Assembly (NCBI GenBank): GCA_903885605.1
Contig: CAISJD010000196.1
Span: 1-64,000 of the forward strand
Direction: 5' to 3'
From: an uncultured Chthonomonas sp.
Lineage (GTDB): Bacteria > Armatimonadota > Chthonomonadetes > Chthonomonadales > CAJBBX01
Length of the DNA: 64,000 bases
Shown: positions 18,032 to 25,754 of the stretch, in pieces
Position numbering within the stretch: position 1 is the stretch's first letter
Layout: each line of letters opens with the position of its first letter
Program-made: the position numbers and the translations under genes
Notes under the pieces: model-generated
Database searches by the model: none
Seen by the model: only the letters and a program-made list of their open reading frames with translations
Told to the model about the DNA's origin: nothing

Positions 18032-19432
18032 ATGAAGACCCACACGCGCTATGTCTGCCAGACCTGCGGGGCCGCCACGCCCCGGTGGCTGGGCAAGTGC
18101 AATGAGTGCGGCGAGTGGAACACGCTGGTGGAGGAGGTGGTGGAACGCGCCGCGCCTGCCGCCGCCGCCCGCCACGGCGCGCCCCGAGGCGATGCTCCCG
18201 CGCCCATCTCGGCCGTGGCCGCCGAGGGCATGGAGCGGCTCTCGTCGGGCGTGGGGGAGCTGGACCGCGTGCTGGGCGGCGGCATCGTCGACGGCTCCGT
18301 GGTGCTCATCGGCGGCGACCCGGGCATTGGTAAGTCGACGCTGCTCACCCAGGTGGCGGCCCTGGTCGCCTCCGATCCCGGCGCGCCAGGCACGGTGCTC
18401 TACGTCTCCGGCGAGGAGAGCGCGCGGCAGGTGCGGCTCCGGTGCGAGCGGCTGGGTCCGCTTCCGGAGCGCTTCCTCGTGGTCTGCGAGACGGACCTGC
18501 GGGCCATCATGGAGCACATCGCCGCCGCCGGGGCCTCACTGGTGATCATCGACTCCATCCAGACCACCGTGGACGCCTCGCTGGAGTCGGCGCCCGGCAC
18601 GGTGACCCAGGTGCGGCAGTGCGCCGGCGCCCTGACCCGTGCGGCCAAGGGCGGCGGACCGCCGGTCTTCATCATCGGCCATGTCACCAAGGAGGGTTCG
18701 CTGGCCGGACCGCGGGTGCTGGAGCACATGGTCGACTCGGTGCTCTACTTCGAGGGCGACCGCCACCACGCCTACCGCATCCTCCGCGCCGTGAAGAACC
18801 GCTTCGGCAGCACCGACGAGATCGGCATCTTCGAGATGCGCGAGGACGGCCTTCAGCCCGTGGAGAACGCATCCGCCGCGCTGCTGGCCGAACGCGAGGC
18901 CGGGGCGTCAGGCTCCAGCGTGACGGCGCTGCTGGAGGGGAGCCGCCCGCTGCTCATCGAGGCGCAGGCGCTGGTAAGCCGCTCCTTCCTGGCCGCGCCG
19001 CGCCGGTCGTCGAACGGGGTCGATATCAACCGAGCCAACATGCTGCTCGCCGTGCTGGAGAAGCGCGTGGGACTGCGGCTGGGCGATCAGGACGTATTCA
19101 TCAATGTGGCGGGCGGCGTTCGCCTCAACGAGCCGTCGGCCGACCTGGCGGTGGTACTGGCTGTGGCCTCCAGCTTCCGCGACCAGCCGGTCGATGCGGG
19201 CACGGTGCTCATCGGCGAGGTGGGCCTGGGCGGTGAGATTCGCTCCGTACCCCGGCTGGACAAGCGTGTCCGGGAGGCCGCGCGCATGGGCTTCAGCCGC
19301 GTGGTCACGGCCCGGCATGGCGTGGGCGCGCTACCGAAGGTGGAGGGGATCAAGGTCTCCCCTGCGGCCACCGTGTCCGAGGCCATCGCCCTGGCCCTCA
19401 CGCCCGCATCGCGTGGGAGCGCCTCCTCCTGA
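18032..19432 (+). CDS. radA: DNA repair protein RadA (Sms)
   Basis: 466 residues. The ATG at 18032 is preferred over 18026 because GGGAG (18021-18025) then sits 6 nt upstream. RadA is a RecA-like ATPase/helicase that extends D-loops during recombination. The sequence shows the N-terminal zinc finger (CQTCG, then CNECG), Walker A GGDPGIGKSTLL, Walker B-like SLVIIDSIQT, the RadA-specific KNRFGS motif (VKNRFGST) and a C-terminal Lon-protease-like domain (RLNEPSADLAVVLAV, GEVGLGGEIRSVP) without proteolytic function. The length is normal for the family. nadC follows after 11 bp, with its ribosome site overlapping the radA stop, so they form an operon. Confidence 0.95.
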   Translation: MKTHTRYVCQTCGAATPRWLGKCNECGEWNTLVEEVVERAAPAAAARHGAPRGDAPAPISAVAAEGMERLSSGVGELDRVLGGGIVDGSVVLIGGDPGIGKSTLLTQVAALVASDPGAPGTVLYVSGEESARQVRLRCERLGPLPERFLVVCETDLRAIMEHIAAAGASLVIIDSIQTTVDASLESAPGTVTQVRQCAGALTRAAKGGGPPVFIIGHVTKEGSLAGPRVLEHMVDSVLYFEGDRHHAYRILRAVKNRFGSTDEIGIFEMREDGLQPVENASAALLAEREAGASGSSVTALLEGSRPLLIEAQALVSRSFLAAPRRSSNGVDINRANMLLAVLEKRVGLRLGDQDVFINVAGGVRLNEPSADLAVVLAVASSFRDQPVDAGTVLIGEVGLGGEIRSVPRLDKRVREAARMGFSRVVTARHGVGALPKVEGIKVSPAATVSEAIALALTPASRGSASS

Positions 19433-19443
19433 AGGAGATCGAA

Positions 19444-20298
19444 ATGGAAATGTACGCACCCTCTATCGACCGCGCCCTGCTCGCGGGGCTTGTCTCGCGC
19501 TTCCTGGCCGAGGACATCGGCACGGGGGATGTCACCACCTCGGTCATGGTGCCCGCGGACGCCTTCGCCAGCGCGGCGGTGGTCTTCCGCACGCCGGGCG
19601 TCGTCGCGGGGCTGCCCGCCGTGGTGGAGGTCTACCGGCAGCTCTCGGCGGAGGTGACCGTCATGGAGTCGGCCCACGAGGGCGACGTGATGGAGGCAGG
19701 CGCCGTAGCTGCCGTGGTGCAGGGCCCGGCGCGCCCCATCCTCACCGGCGAGCGCGTGGCCCTGAACCTGCTGCAGAGGCTGAGCGGCATCGCCACGCTC
19801 ACGCGCCGGTACGTCGAGGCCGTGGAGGGCACGGGGGCCCGCATCGCCGACACGCGCAAGACCACGCCCGGCCTGCGCGCGCTGGAGAAGTACGCCGTGG
19901 CCGTGGGCGGCGGCCGCAACCACCGCATGGGCCTCTACGACGCGGTGATGATCAAGGACAACCACATCGCGGCGGCCGGCAGCATTGCCGAGGCGGTGGC
20001 TCGGGCACGGCGCGCCATCCCGCACACCATGACCATCACGGTGGAGTGCGACCGCCTGGATCAGGTGGACGAAGCCCTGGAGGCAGGCGCCGACATCCTG
20101 CTGCTGGACAACATGACCGACGACATGCGCGCCGAGGCCGCCTCACGATGCCGGGGACGCGCCGTCGCCGAGGCTTCGGGCGGCATCACTCTGGAGACGG
20201 CCCGGCGCATCGCCGAGACCGGCGTGCAGGTGCTCTCCGTGGGCGCGCTCACCCACTCGGCCGCCGCGCTCGACATCGGTATGGACTTCCACACGTAG
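19444..20298 (+). CDS. nadC: nicotinate-nucleotide pyrophosphorylase (quinolinate phosphoribosyltransferase)
   Basis: 284 residues. It converts quinolinate and PRPP to nicotinate mononucleotide, CO2 and PPi in de novo NAD synthesis. Hallmarks are LAEDIGTGDVTT (residues about 20-31), ERVALNLLQRLSGIATLTR, the ADTRKTTPGLRALEKYAV substrate loop, GGGRNHRMGLYDAVMIKDNH and the C-terminal EASGGITLETARRIAETGV. AAGGAG overlaps the end of radA. nadA and nadB are not in the window. The gene is convergent with the FGE-fusion gene with a 12-bp gap. Confidence 0.95.
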   Translation: MEMYAPSIDRALLAGLVSRFLAEDIGTGDVTTSVMVPADAFASAAVVFRTPGVVAGLPAVVEVYRQLSAEVTVMESAHEGDVMEAGAVAAVVQGPARPILTGERVALNLLQRLSGIATLTRRYVEAVEGTGARIADTRKTTPGLRALEKYAVAVGGGRNHRMGLYDAVMIKDNHIAAAGSIAEAVARARRAIPHTMTITVECDRLDQVDEALEAGADILLLDNMTDDMRAEAASRCRGRAVAEASGGITLETARRIAETGVQVLSVGALTHSAAALDIGMDFHT

Positions 20299-20310
20299 CC
20301 GGCTCCGGCG

Positions 20311-23300
20311 CTACTCCTCCACCACGATGCGGAAGCCTGTGTCCATGACGGGCTGGTAGGGCGCGTAGGGCGTGCGGAAGCTGCTGGTGGCCTGGAAGGG
20401 GCGGGTCCACCACGATCCGCCCCGCACCACGCGCTCGCCGGCGGCGCGGGGGTTGTTCCGACCGTCGTCGTCCCGGTAGGGATAGGGCGCGTAGAGCGAG
20501 CGGGTCCACTCGGCCACGTTGCCGTGCATGTCGGCCAGGCCCCAGGCATTGGGCCTGTAGGCGCCGGGACTGGCGGCAAGCTGGTTGCCGTCATCGTGGG
20601 CGGCGTCTTTGGGGATCCAGTCGTCGAACCGGTTCGGGTTGGCGATGGTCCGGATGCTGAAGTAGTTGTCCGCCGACGTATCGGCCGCGAAGAGGCTCAG
20701 CCGCTTGTCTCCCAGGTTGGCGTAGGGCGTGTAGTCGGCGCCCATGGGCCCGAACGAGTAGGCTGACGCCGATCCCGCACGGCAGGCCCACTCCCACTGC
20801 GCCTCGGTGGGGAGCGTCACGCGGCGGCCGGTCCGCGCCGAGAGCCACCGGCAGAAGGCCATGGCCTGCTGCCAGGAGACGCGGCAGACGGGCTGATCGG
20901 GCTCGTTGAGCGACCAGGGCCGCTGCCCGAACTGGTAGCTGAGGGCGTCGGCGACGCGGCTGTCGTGGGACGGGTCGAAGGCGCGGTACTGGGCGTTGGT
21001 TACCTCGCCGGCGCCGATCCAGAAGGCCTTGCGGATACGCACACGGCTCACGGGCGCCTCGTCGGGATGGCCCTCGTAGGAGCCCATGGCGAACTCTCCC
21101 GCCGGGGCCTGCACCAGCGCCAGCGATTGCCCTGAACCCAGCTTGAGCCGCAGCTCGGCGCGCGACGGCTTGCCCTCCACGCGCGGCGGCAGGACCGGGG
21201 CAGATGCGACGGCGCGGGCCGCCGGGGCGGGCTTCGGCAGCGGCGTCGGCGCCGGGGAGCCGGGCCAGCGATCCGGGGCTGGAGCTTCGTGGTTCTCGTC
21301 CACGTTGGCGTACTTCCGGCGCAGCTCGGCCCGGCGCTCCTCCGACTTCACGATGCCCTGCCCCACGATGGAGGACCAGGAGCCGTGGTAGGGCCGGTTT
21401 ATGTCGTGCCACGTCACCAGGCGGTCCATGGCGTCGCGATCGAGCTTCACGCCGTGGTGCCCCTTGCGGAGCATCTTGCCCAGCTCCGTGGCGGAGAAGT
21501 GGAACTCCATGGGCGACAGGACGTGGTAGTCGCCCTCGATGCCGTTGTTGCGCACGAAGGGGAAGAGGTTGGCGTAGCTGGTGGAGAAGCGGCCCGCGTT
21601 GCCTCCTCCGTTCCCGGAGAACTGGCTGCTCCAGTCGCGCAGGGGCTTGCCGCCCTCCAGGTCCGGGGCCGCGCCGCCGGGCTGGTGGCAACTGACGCAG
21701 TGGCGGTCCAGCACGGGCTGGACCTCGCGCTCGAAGCTGAAGCCCACGGTCTGGGGCCGCCAGGGGGTGATCGGCGCGGGCGCCTGAGGAACCGGCCGCG
21801 GCGCGCGCGCCATGGGCCCGCTGCTCTGGCTCTCGTGACACCCCACGCAGGCCAGCACCTCGCCCGGCCGCGCCGTGAGCCAGCTCCGCATGATGGCCAG
21901 AGCCTGGCCGTCGGCATCCAGCGGCTGGATGGCGAGCGGCACGTTGGCCGGCACCCGAATGGAGGCCGAGCCGTCGGGCCGAACCGGCGCGGTGCCCAGC
22001 ACACGGTGGATGTCCCAGGGACCGTCCATGCCGATGATGCCGTAGAGGCCGCCCACGCCGCGGTAGCCGAAGGTGAAAGAGAAGATGCGGACCGACTTCA
22101 CCGTGCCGCGCGGGATGCCCTTGAGGCCCGGCCCGCGGTAGATATCCTGGATCTGCAGGACGGCGTCCTTGCGATCCGGCTTCACGCGGTCAGGGATCAC
22201 CGGCGGCGCGGGCTGCGTTCGGATGGGCGTGGGCTCGAGCAGCGCCCAGCCCGGCTCGGAGGCCACCTGCAGCAGGTTGTCGTAGACATCGGCCAGATAG
22301 AGGCCCCAGGGCTGGTCGGCCGACGGCCGGCAGGCGACCAGGAAGAGCTTGTCGGTGATCGGGCTCGGGTGGACGAAGTTGGGCCAGACGTTCTCCATGT
22401 GGTCGTATATCTTGCCCTGAACCGGCTTGCCTCTGCCGGGGATGCGCGTGACGGCGCCCTCGGCCTCGCGCCGCCCGCGGGCCACATCCAGCAGCACCAG
22501 CTCGCCGGTGCGCGCCGGGCCGTGGTGGCCGCTGGAGATGCCGACCACCTGGTTCCGCTTGCCCGGCACCGGCTGCGCGTAGAAGAAGGCCGACGGCCAG
22601 TAGCTGTTGGAGCCGTAGAACTCGCGCTGGTTCGTGCCGTCCGGGTTCATGGTGAAGAGCAGGCGCGTGTTGGAGTGGGGCGTGTCGGTGTACTCCCAGC
22701 GCTGGTAGAGCACGGCGCCGTCGGCCATCACGCGCGGCGTCCAGTTGTGCTCCTGGTCGAAGCAGAGCTGCTCCACGGCGCCGTCCTTCTTCAGGCGGAA
22801 GATCGTGGCCACGGGGCTGGCGCCGCCCACGCAGGGCACCGCGACCATGCCGGCCGTGCAGGTGAAGAGGATGTCGCCGCTGGGGGCGTAGCAAGCATCG
22901 TAGCTGTCCACGTCGGCGCCCATGGCGGGTGTCATGCGGCGCGGCAGCATCGTGTCGAGCGTCGCCTCCCAGACGTGCCACCGATCCTGCTCGTCGGGCA
23001 TGGAGTAGAGGAGCCGGTCCGCGCCGAAGTGGAGGCAGAGGTCGCCCACGAACCGGCCGCCGGTGGGGCGGAAGAGATCGCGGGCAGGGCGGCGGCCATG
23101 CAGCGAGATCTCCACCAGCGCGTTGTCGTAGCCGCGGCGCGCCAGGTCGGCGTTGCTGTTGAAGTTGGCGGGCAGGCCCATGTTGCCGGGCGAGCGGCGG
23201 ATGGCCAGCACGCGGTCGAAGTCCAGTGCCGGGTTGCGCAGGAGCACCTCGCGCTGCAGGCCGACGATGGCGCGGGCCATTTGCAGGGCCTCGGCGTCAC

Positions 23301-24231
23301 CGGCAGACACGCGCTTGGCCAGGCCCGCCAGGTCGCGCGGCAGGGCGGCGATGCGGCGGCGAAGCTCGGCGGCGTCGCGGTAGCGGTCCGGCGTGGCCGC
23401 GGCCAGGTCATCCAGCGCCAGACGCAGGCCGGCGGCGCTCACCAGCGGGAGTTGGCCGGCAAGCCGGGCGCGCTCGGCTTCATCCAGCGCTTCCTGCGCG
23501 GCGCGGCGCAGGCCGGCGGCGTCCAGGTCGCCCATGAGCAGCGCGCCGCTCCGGTCGGCCAGGGCGGGCAGGAGGCGGTCGGCTTCGGCGGTGTAGGTTG
23601 AGGCCCCCTGGGCAGGCGGAGTGACGCTCGCCAGGTAGCGGACGTGGCCGTTGGTCCCCGCGCCGTCGTCGACGCCCGCGAAGGCCCGGAAGGTCACGTA
23701 GGGGCGATCCAGCCTGAAGTGGAGCAGGCTATCGGCGTGGGCCCAGTAGCCGAAGGCCATGGTGCGCCCGGCGAGCTTGATGGCGGCGCCGGCGACGTTC
23801 TTGTTAATGAGGAGGGCGCCCCAGCCCACCTTCTGCTCGGCGGGCTGCAAGTCGGTGAGCCGCGTGACGGTGCCGTCCGCCGCCACCAGCTCCGGCTCAC
23901 CCCAGGCCGACTGCCCGTAGTCGTAGGTCGGCGCGCTCTGAACCGCCAGGTAGAGGTCGGTCTGGCCGGTGATGTCGAGGCGCATGGCCACGGGTTCCAT
24001 GCCGCCGCGCATGATGCCGGTGACGACTGGAGCCGGCTTCCCGGCGAGGTCGGCGCGCATCTGCTCCCGCCCGGACAGGATGGCCCGCACCCAGCCGTCG
24101 AGGTCCGGCGCAGCGCCAGCCTGGGTGGCGGCCCGGGCCGCAGGCTGCGGCTTGCGCGCGCTGTAGGCTCCCACGCCGACCAGCGCAAGGGCAGCAAGGG
24201 CCAGGGCCACAGGCAGACGCCGAACAGACAT
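20311..24231 (-). CDS. NPCBM / HzsA-like / di-haem c / FGE-sulfatase domain fusion, exported
   Basis: 1306 residues from the ATG at 24231 with GGAGG 7 nt upstream. A signal anchor (LPVALALAALALVGVGAYSA) is followed by an NPCBM-type carbohydrate-binding module (about 80-200: TMAFGYWAHADSLLHFRL), then a beta-propeller-like region similar to the hydrazine synthase alpha subunit. Two haem c sites follow: CVGCHE near residue 794 and CVSCHQ near residue 844. From about 1030 to the end lies an FGE/SUMF1-like domain (GEFAMGSYEGHPDEAPVSRV, LPTEAQWEWACRAG, GNVAEWTRS, RVVRGGSWW). It is probably periplasmic and redox active. It is not an anammox hydrazine synthase, since beta/gamma partners are absent and such fusions occur in planctomycetes. 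The substrate is unknown. Confidence 0.72.
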   Translation of the reverse strand: MSVRRLPVALALAALALVGVGAYSARKPQPAARAATQAGAAPDLDGWVRAILSGREQMRADLAGKPAPVVTGIMRGGMEPVAMRLDITGQTDLYLAVQSAPTYDYGQSAWGEPELVAADGTVTRLTDLQPAEQKVGWGALLINKNVAGAAIKLAGRTMAFGYWAHADSLLHFRLDRPYVTFRAFAGVDDGAGTNGHVRYLASVTPPAQGASTYTAEADRLLPALADRSGALLMGDLDAAGLRRAAQEALDEAERARLAGQLPLVSAAGLRLALDDLAAATPDRYRDAAELRRRIAALPRDLAGLAKRVSAGDAEALQMARAIVGLQREVLLRNPALDFDRVLAIRRSPGNMGLPANFNSNADLARRGYDNALVEISLHGRRPARDLFRPTGGRFVGDLCLHFGADRLLYSMPDEQDRWHVWEATLDTMLPRRMTPAMGADVDSYDACYAPSGDILFTCTAGMVAVPCVGGASPVATIFRLKKDGAVEQLCFDQEHNWTPRVMADGAVLYQRWEYTDTPHSNTRLLFTMNPDGTNQREFYGSNSYWPSAFFYAQPVPGKRNQVVGISSGHHGPARTGELVLLDVARGRREAEGAVTRIPGRGKPVQGKIYDHMENVWPNFVHPSPITDKLFLVACRPSADQPWGLYLADVYDNLLQVASEPGWALLEPTPIRTQPAPPVIPDRVKPDRKDAVLQIQDIYRGPGLKGIPRGTVKSVRIFSFTFGYRGVGGLYGIIGMDGPWDIHRVLGTAPVRPDGSASIRVPANVPLAIQPLDADGQALAIMRSWLTARPGEVLACVGCHESQSSGPMARAPRPVPQAPAPITPWRPQTVGFSFEREVQPVLDRHCVSCHQPGGAAPDLEGGKPLRDWSSQFSGNGGGNAGRFSTSYANLFPFVRNNGIEGDYHVLSPMEFHFSATELGKMLRKGHHGVKLDRDAMDRLVTWHDINRPYHGSWSSIVGQGIVKSEERRAELRRKYANVDENHEAPAPDRWPGSPAPTPLPKPAPAARAVASAPVLPPRVEGKPSRAELRLKLGSGQSLALVQAPAGEFAMGSYEGHPDEAPVSRVRIRKAFWIGAGEVTNAQYRAFDPSHDSRVADALSYQFGQRPWSLNEPDQPVCRVSWQQAMAFCRWLSARTGRRVTLPTEAQWEWACRAGSASAYSFGPMGADYTPYANLGDKRLSLFAADTSADNYFSIRTIANPNRFDDWIPKDAAHDDGNQLAASPGAYRPNAWGLADMHGNVAEWTRSLYAPYPYRDDDGRNNPRAAGERVVRGGSWWTRPFQATSSFRTPYAPYQPVMDTGFRIVVEE

Positions 24232-24253
24232 GATGCACCTCCGCGAGGGCGAA

Positions 24254-24298
24254 AAATGGGACGGATGGGACCTACGGGACGAATTAGGACCTATGGAG
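24254..24298. repeat. degenerate 9-bp tandem repeat, (N)ATGGGACN type
   Basis: AAATGGGAC, GGATGGGAC, CTACGGGAC, GAATTAGGAC and CTATGGAG follow each other in the gap before the FGE-fusion gene and run into the 3' end of the next gene. The same unit occurs in the opposite orientation inside that gene at 24636-24680. Confidence 0.65.
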
Positions 24299-25049
24299 TG
24301 GTGGGGGCGCTCCGGGTGCCCTTGCACGCTGGATAGGTCGAACAGCCCCAGAACTGGCTTCCGGCATTTGCACCGGTACGGGCTGTGCGAAGGCGCATCA
24401 ATGCGCCGCACTGCGGGCACACCGGCGGCGGCGGGCCCTCTGCGGCTCGTTGCGCATCCGGCGGGTCCTGGCCGCGGGCCCGCAGGCGGGCGGCCAGCAT
24501 GCGCTCCCGAATGCCGCCATGCTCGACGAAGTCACGCTCCAAACGCCGGATTTGCCGATCCAACAGGTAGCACGTCTGTGTACAAAGCACCACCATCAGG
24601 TTACCTACGATCTCGGCATCGGGCGACTCGATGTGCTTCCGATACGTCTCATAGGTCGCATCAGTCCCAATCGTCCCATCGCCGCTGTCTGTTCCGAGCC
24701 GGCGTAGCGCCAATGCCCTTGGGTCATCTTTGGACCAGATAGGCAGGTCGCGCAGCATCAGGAAGTCGCGGTAGTCCTCCAGCAACTCACCGAGGCTTGC
24801 GCGTGCGACGTTGGTCAGCCGGATCTCCGTGCTCTTGCTGGTTGCCGATGCCAGGCTACCTTCGACGATGTTCTGCTTGGTCGAGCGGGCCGACTGCTCC
24901 ATCTGGTCGCGCGTCCGCGAACCGAGGCGCACCCACTTGGCGGCCAGGTGGAACGTTGCCCGGAAGATCACCACCGCCTTGCGGTAGGTGAGCAGTCCCT
25001 CATACCCTCCGTGCGGGGGTATGAAGCCCTCAGCGGCGGAGCGTTGCAT
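24291..25049 (-). CDS. four-helix-bundle protein with C-terminal topoisomerase-type zinc ribbon
   Basis: 252 residues from the ATG at 25049; a GTG sits one codon earlier. The start lies about 13 bp after the DUF1080 stop, with only a weak site. Helices LLTYRKAVVIFRATFHLA, QMEQSARSTKQNIVEGS and ARASLGELLEDYRDFL are the hallmark of the S23/Avd-like four-helix-bundle family. Residues about 124-138 (DGTIGTDATYETYRK) are encoded by a 9-bp minisatellite. The C-terminus carries a zinc ribbon of the topoisomerase I C4 type (CPQCGALM, then FWGCSTYPACKG). Members of this family form pentamers or bind nucleic acid, and the ribbon supports DNA or RNA binding. No reverse transcriptase of a diversity-generating retroelement is near. 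Confidence 0.75.
   Translation of the reverse strand: MQRSAAEGFIPPHGGYEGLLTYRKAVVIFRATFHLAAKWVRLGSRTRDQMEQSARSTKQNIVEGSLASATSKSTEIRLTNVARASLGELLEDYRDFLMLRDLPIWSKDDPRALALRRLGTDSGDGTIGTDATYETYRKHIESPDAEIVGNLMVVLCTQTCYLLDRQIRRLERDFVEHGGIRERMLAARLRARGQDPPDAQRAAEGPPPPVCPQCGALMRLRTARTGANAGSQFWGCSTYPACKGTRSAPTTP
24636..24680 (-). repeat. in-frame 9-bp minisatellite inside the four-helix-bundle gene
   Basis: Read on the minus strand the units are GATGGGACG, ATTGGGACT, GATGCGACC, TATGAGACG and TATCGGAAG. Each unit is exactly three codons, giving DGT-IGT-DAT-YET-YRK, so copy-number change would alter protein length without a frameshift. Confidence 0.75.
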
Positions 25050-25061
25050 CACACACCGGAC

Positions 25062-25754
25062 TCATCGCCCCGCCTCGAACTCGCGGATGCGCAGTTTGCG
25101 GTACCAGACCCGGCCGCCGTGGTTCTGCAGCATGATCGGGCCGGGCCGGCGGGCGAACCAGTCGGCGCTGCCCTCCTCCTGCGCGAACTTGCTGCGCGCC
25201 AGGCGCTGCGACCAGTCATCGGAGCCGATCTCGACCTCGATGCTCTTGACACCGTTGAGCCAGTGTTCCAGATGGTTGCCTCGGGCCACGATGCGCGAAC
25301 GGTTCCACTTGCCTGCTTCGGCGGACCGAGCCTCGGCCGCGGGGGCGATCATGTTGTACAGGCTCGCCGTGGCGCCCAGGTGCGGCCGGCCCACCGCGCC
25401 CTCGTCCCAAATCTGGTACTCGGGGCCCAGCCACGCGCCGTCCGGCACGCGGTGGAGGCGGTACTTGACGCCGCTGTTGGTCTTGGCCTCGACCTTCCAC
25501 TCGAACTCCAACTCGAAATCGCGGTAGGTGGTCACGGTGAAGAGGTCGCCGGGCCGCCCCTCCACGGTGAGGGCGCCCTGCTCCACGCGCCAGCCCGCGG
25601 CGGGCGGGGCGCCGTTTGCCATGGTCCAGCCCTTCAGGCTCTTGCCGTCAAAGAGGGGCTTCCAGTCCGATGCCTGTGCGGCGCCGGCCAGAACCAGCGC
25701 CAGCGCCAACGCCGCAACCGCAGCCGCCGGAGGGGCCGATGGTCGTCGCCTCAT
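25062..25754 (-). CDS. secreted DUF1080 (3-keto-disaccharide hydrolase-like) protein
   Basis: 230 residues whose ATG overlaps the stop of the upstream oxidoreductase (ATGA), a sign of translational coupling. A signal peptide (AVAALALALVLAGAAQASD) precedes the family signature DWKPLFDGKSLKGWTM and a jelly-roll fold (FELEFEWKVEAKTNSGVKYR, QNHGGRVWYRKLRIREF). DUF1080 proteins are lectin-like, and some hydrolyse 3-keto-glycosides. Together with the adjacent Gfo/Idh/MocA oxidoreductase, this suggests oxidation of a sugar to its 3-keto form followed by glycoside cleavage. That pairing is known for the families and inferred here. Confidence 0.85.
   Translation of the reverse strand: MRRRPSAPPAAAVAALALALVLAGAAQASDWKPLFDGKSLKGWTMANGAPPAAGWRVEQGALTVEGRPGDLFTVTTYRDFELEFEWKVEAKTNSGVKYRLHRVPDGAWLGPEYQIWDEGAVGRPHLGATASLYNMIAPAAEARSAEAGKWNRSRIVARGNHLEHWLNGVKSIEVEIGSDDWSQRLARSKFAQEEGSADWFARRPGPIMLQNHGGRVWYRKLRIREFEAGR

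Noticed and set aside
20311-24231. A true hydrazine synthase alpha subunit of anammox
   Set aside because: Beta and gamma subunits and other anammox genes are absent and the region is fused to an FGE domain, typical of planctomycete-type proteins of unknown role.
24636-24680. Sequence error or misassembly causing the repeat inside the four-helix-bundle gene
   Set aside because: The repeat is exactly in frame with intact helices on both sides, and the same unit recurs in the adjacent gap.
24291-25049. Accessory protein (Avd) of a diversity-generating retroelement
   Set aside because: No reverse transcriptase, template repeat or variable-repeat target is seen nearby.
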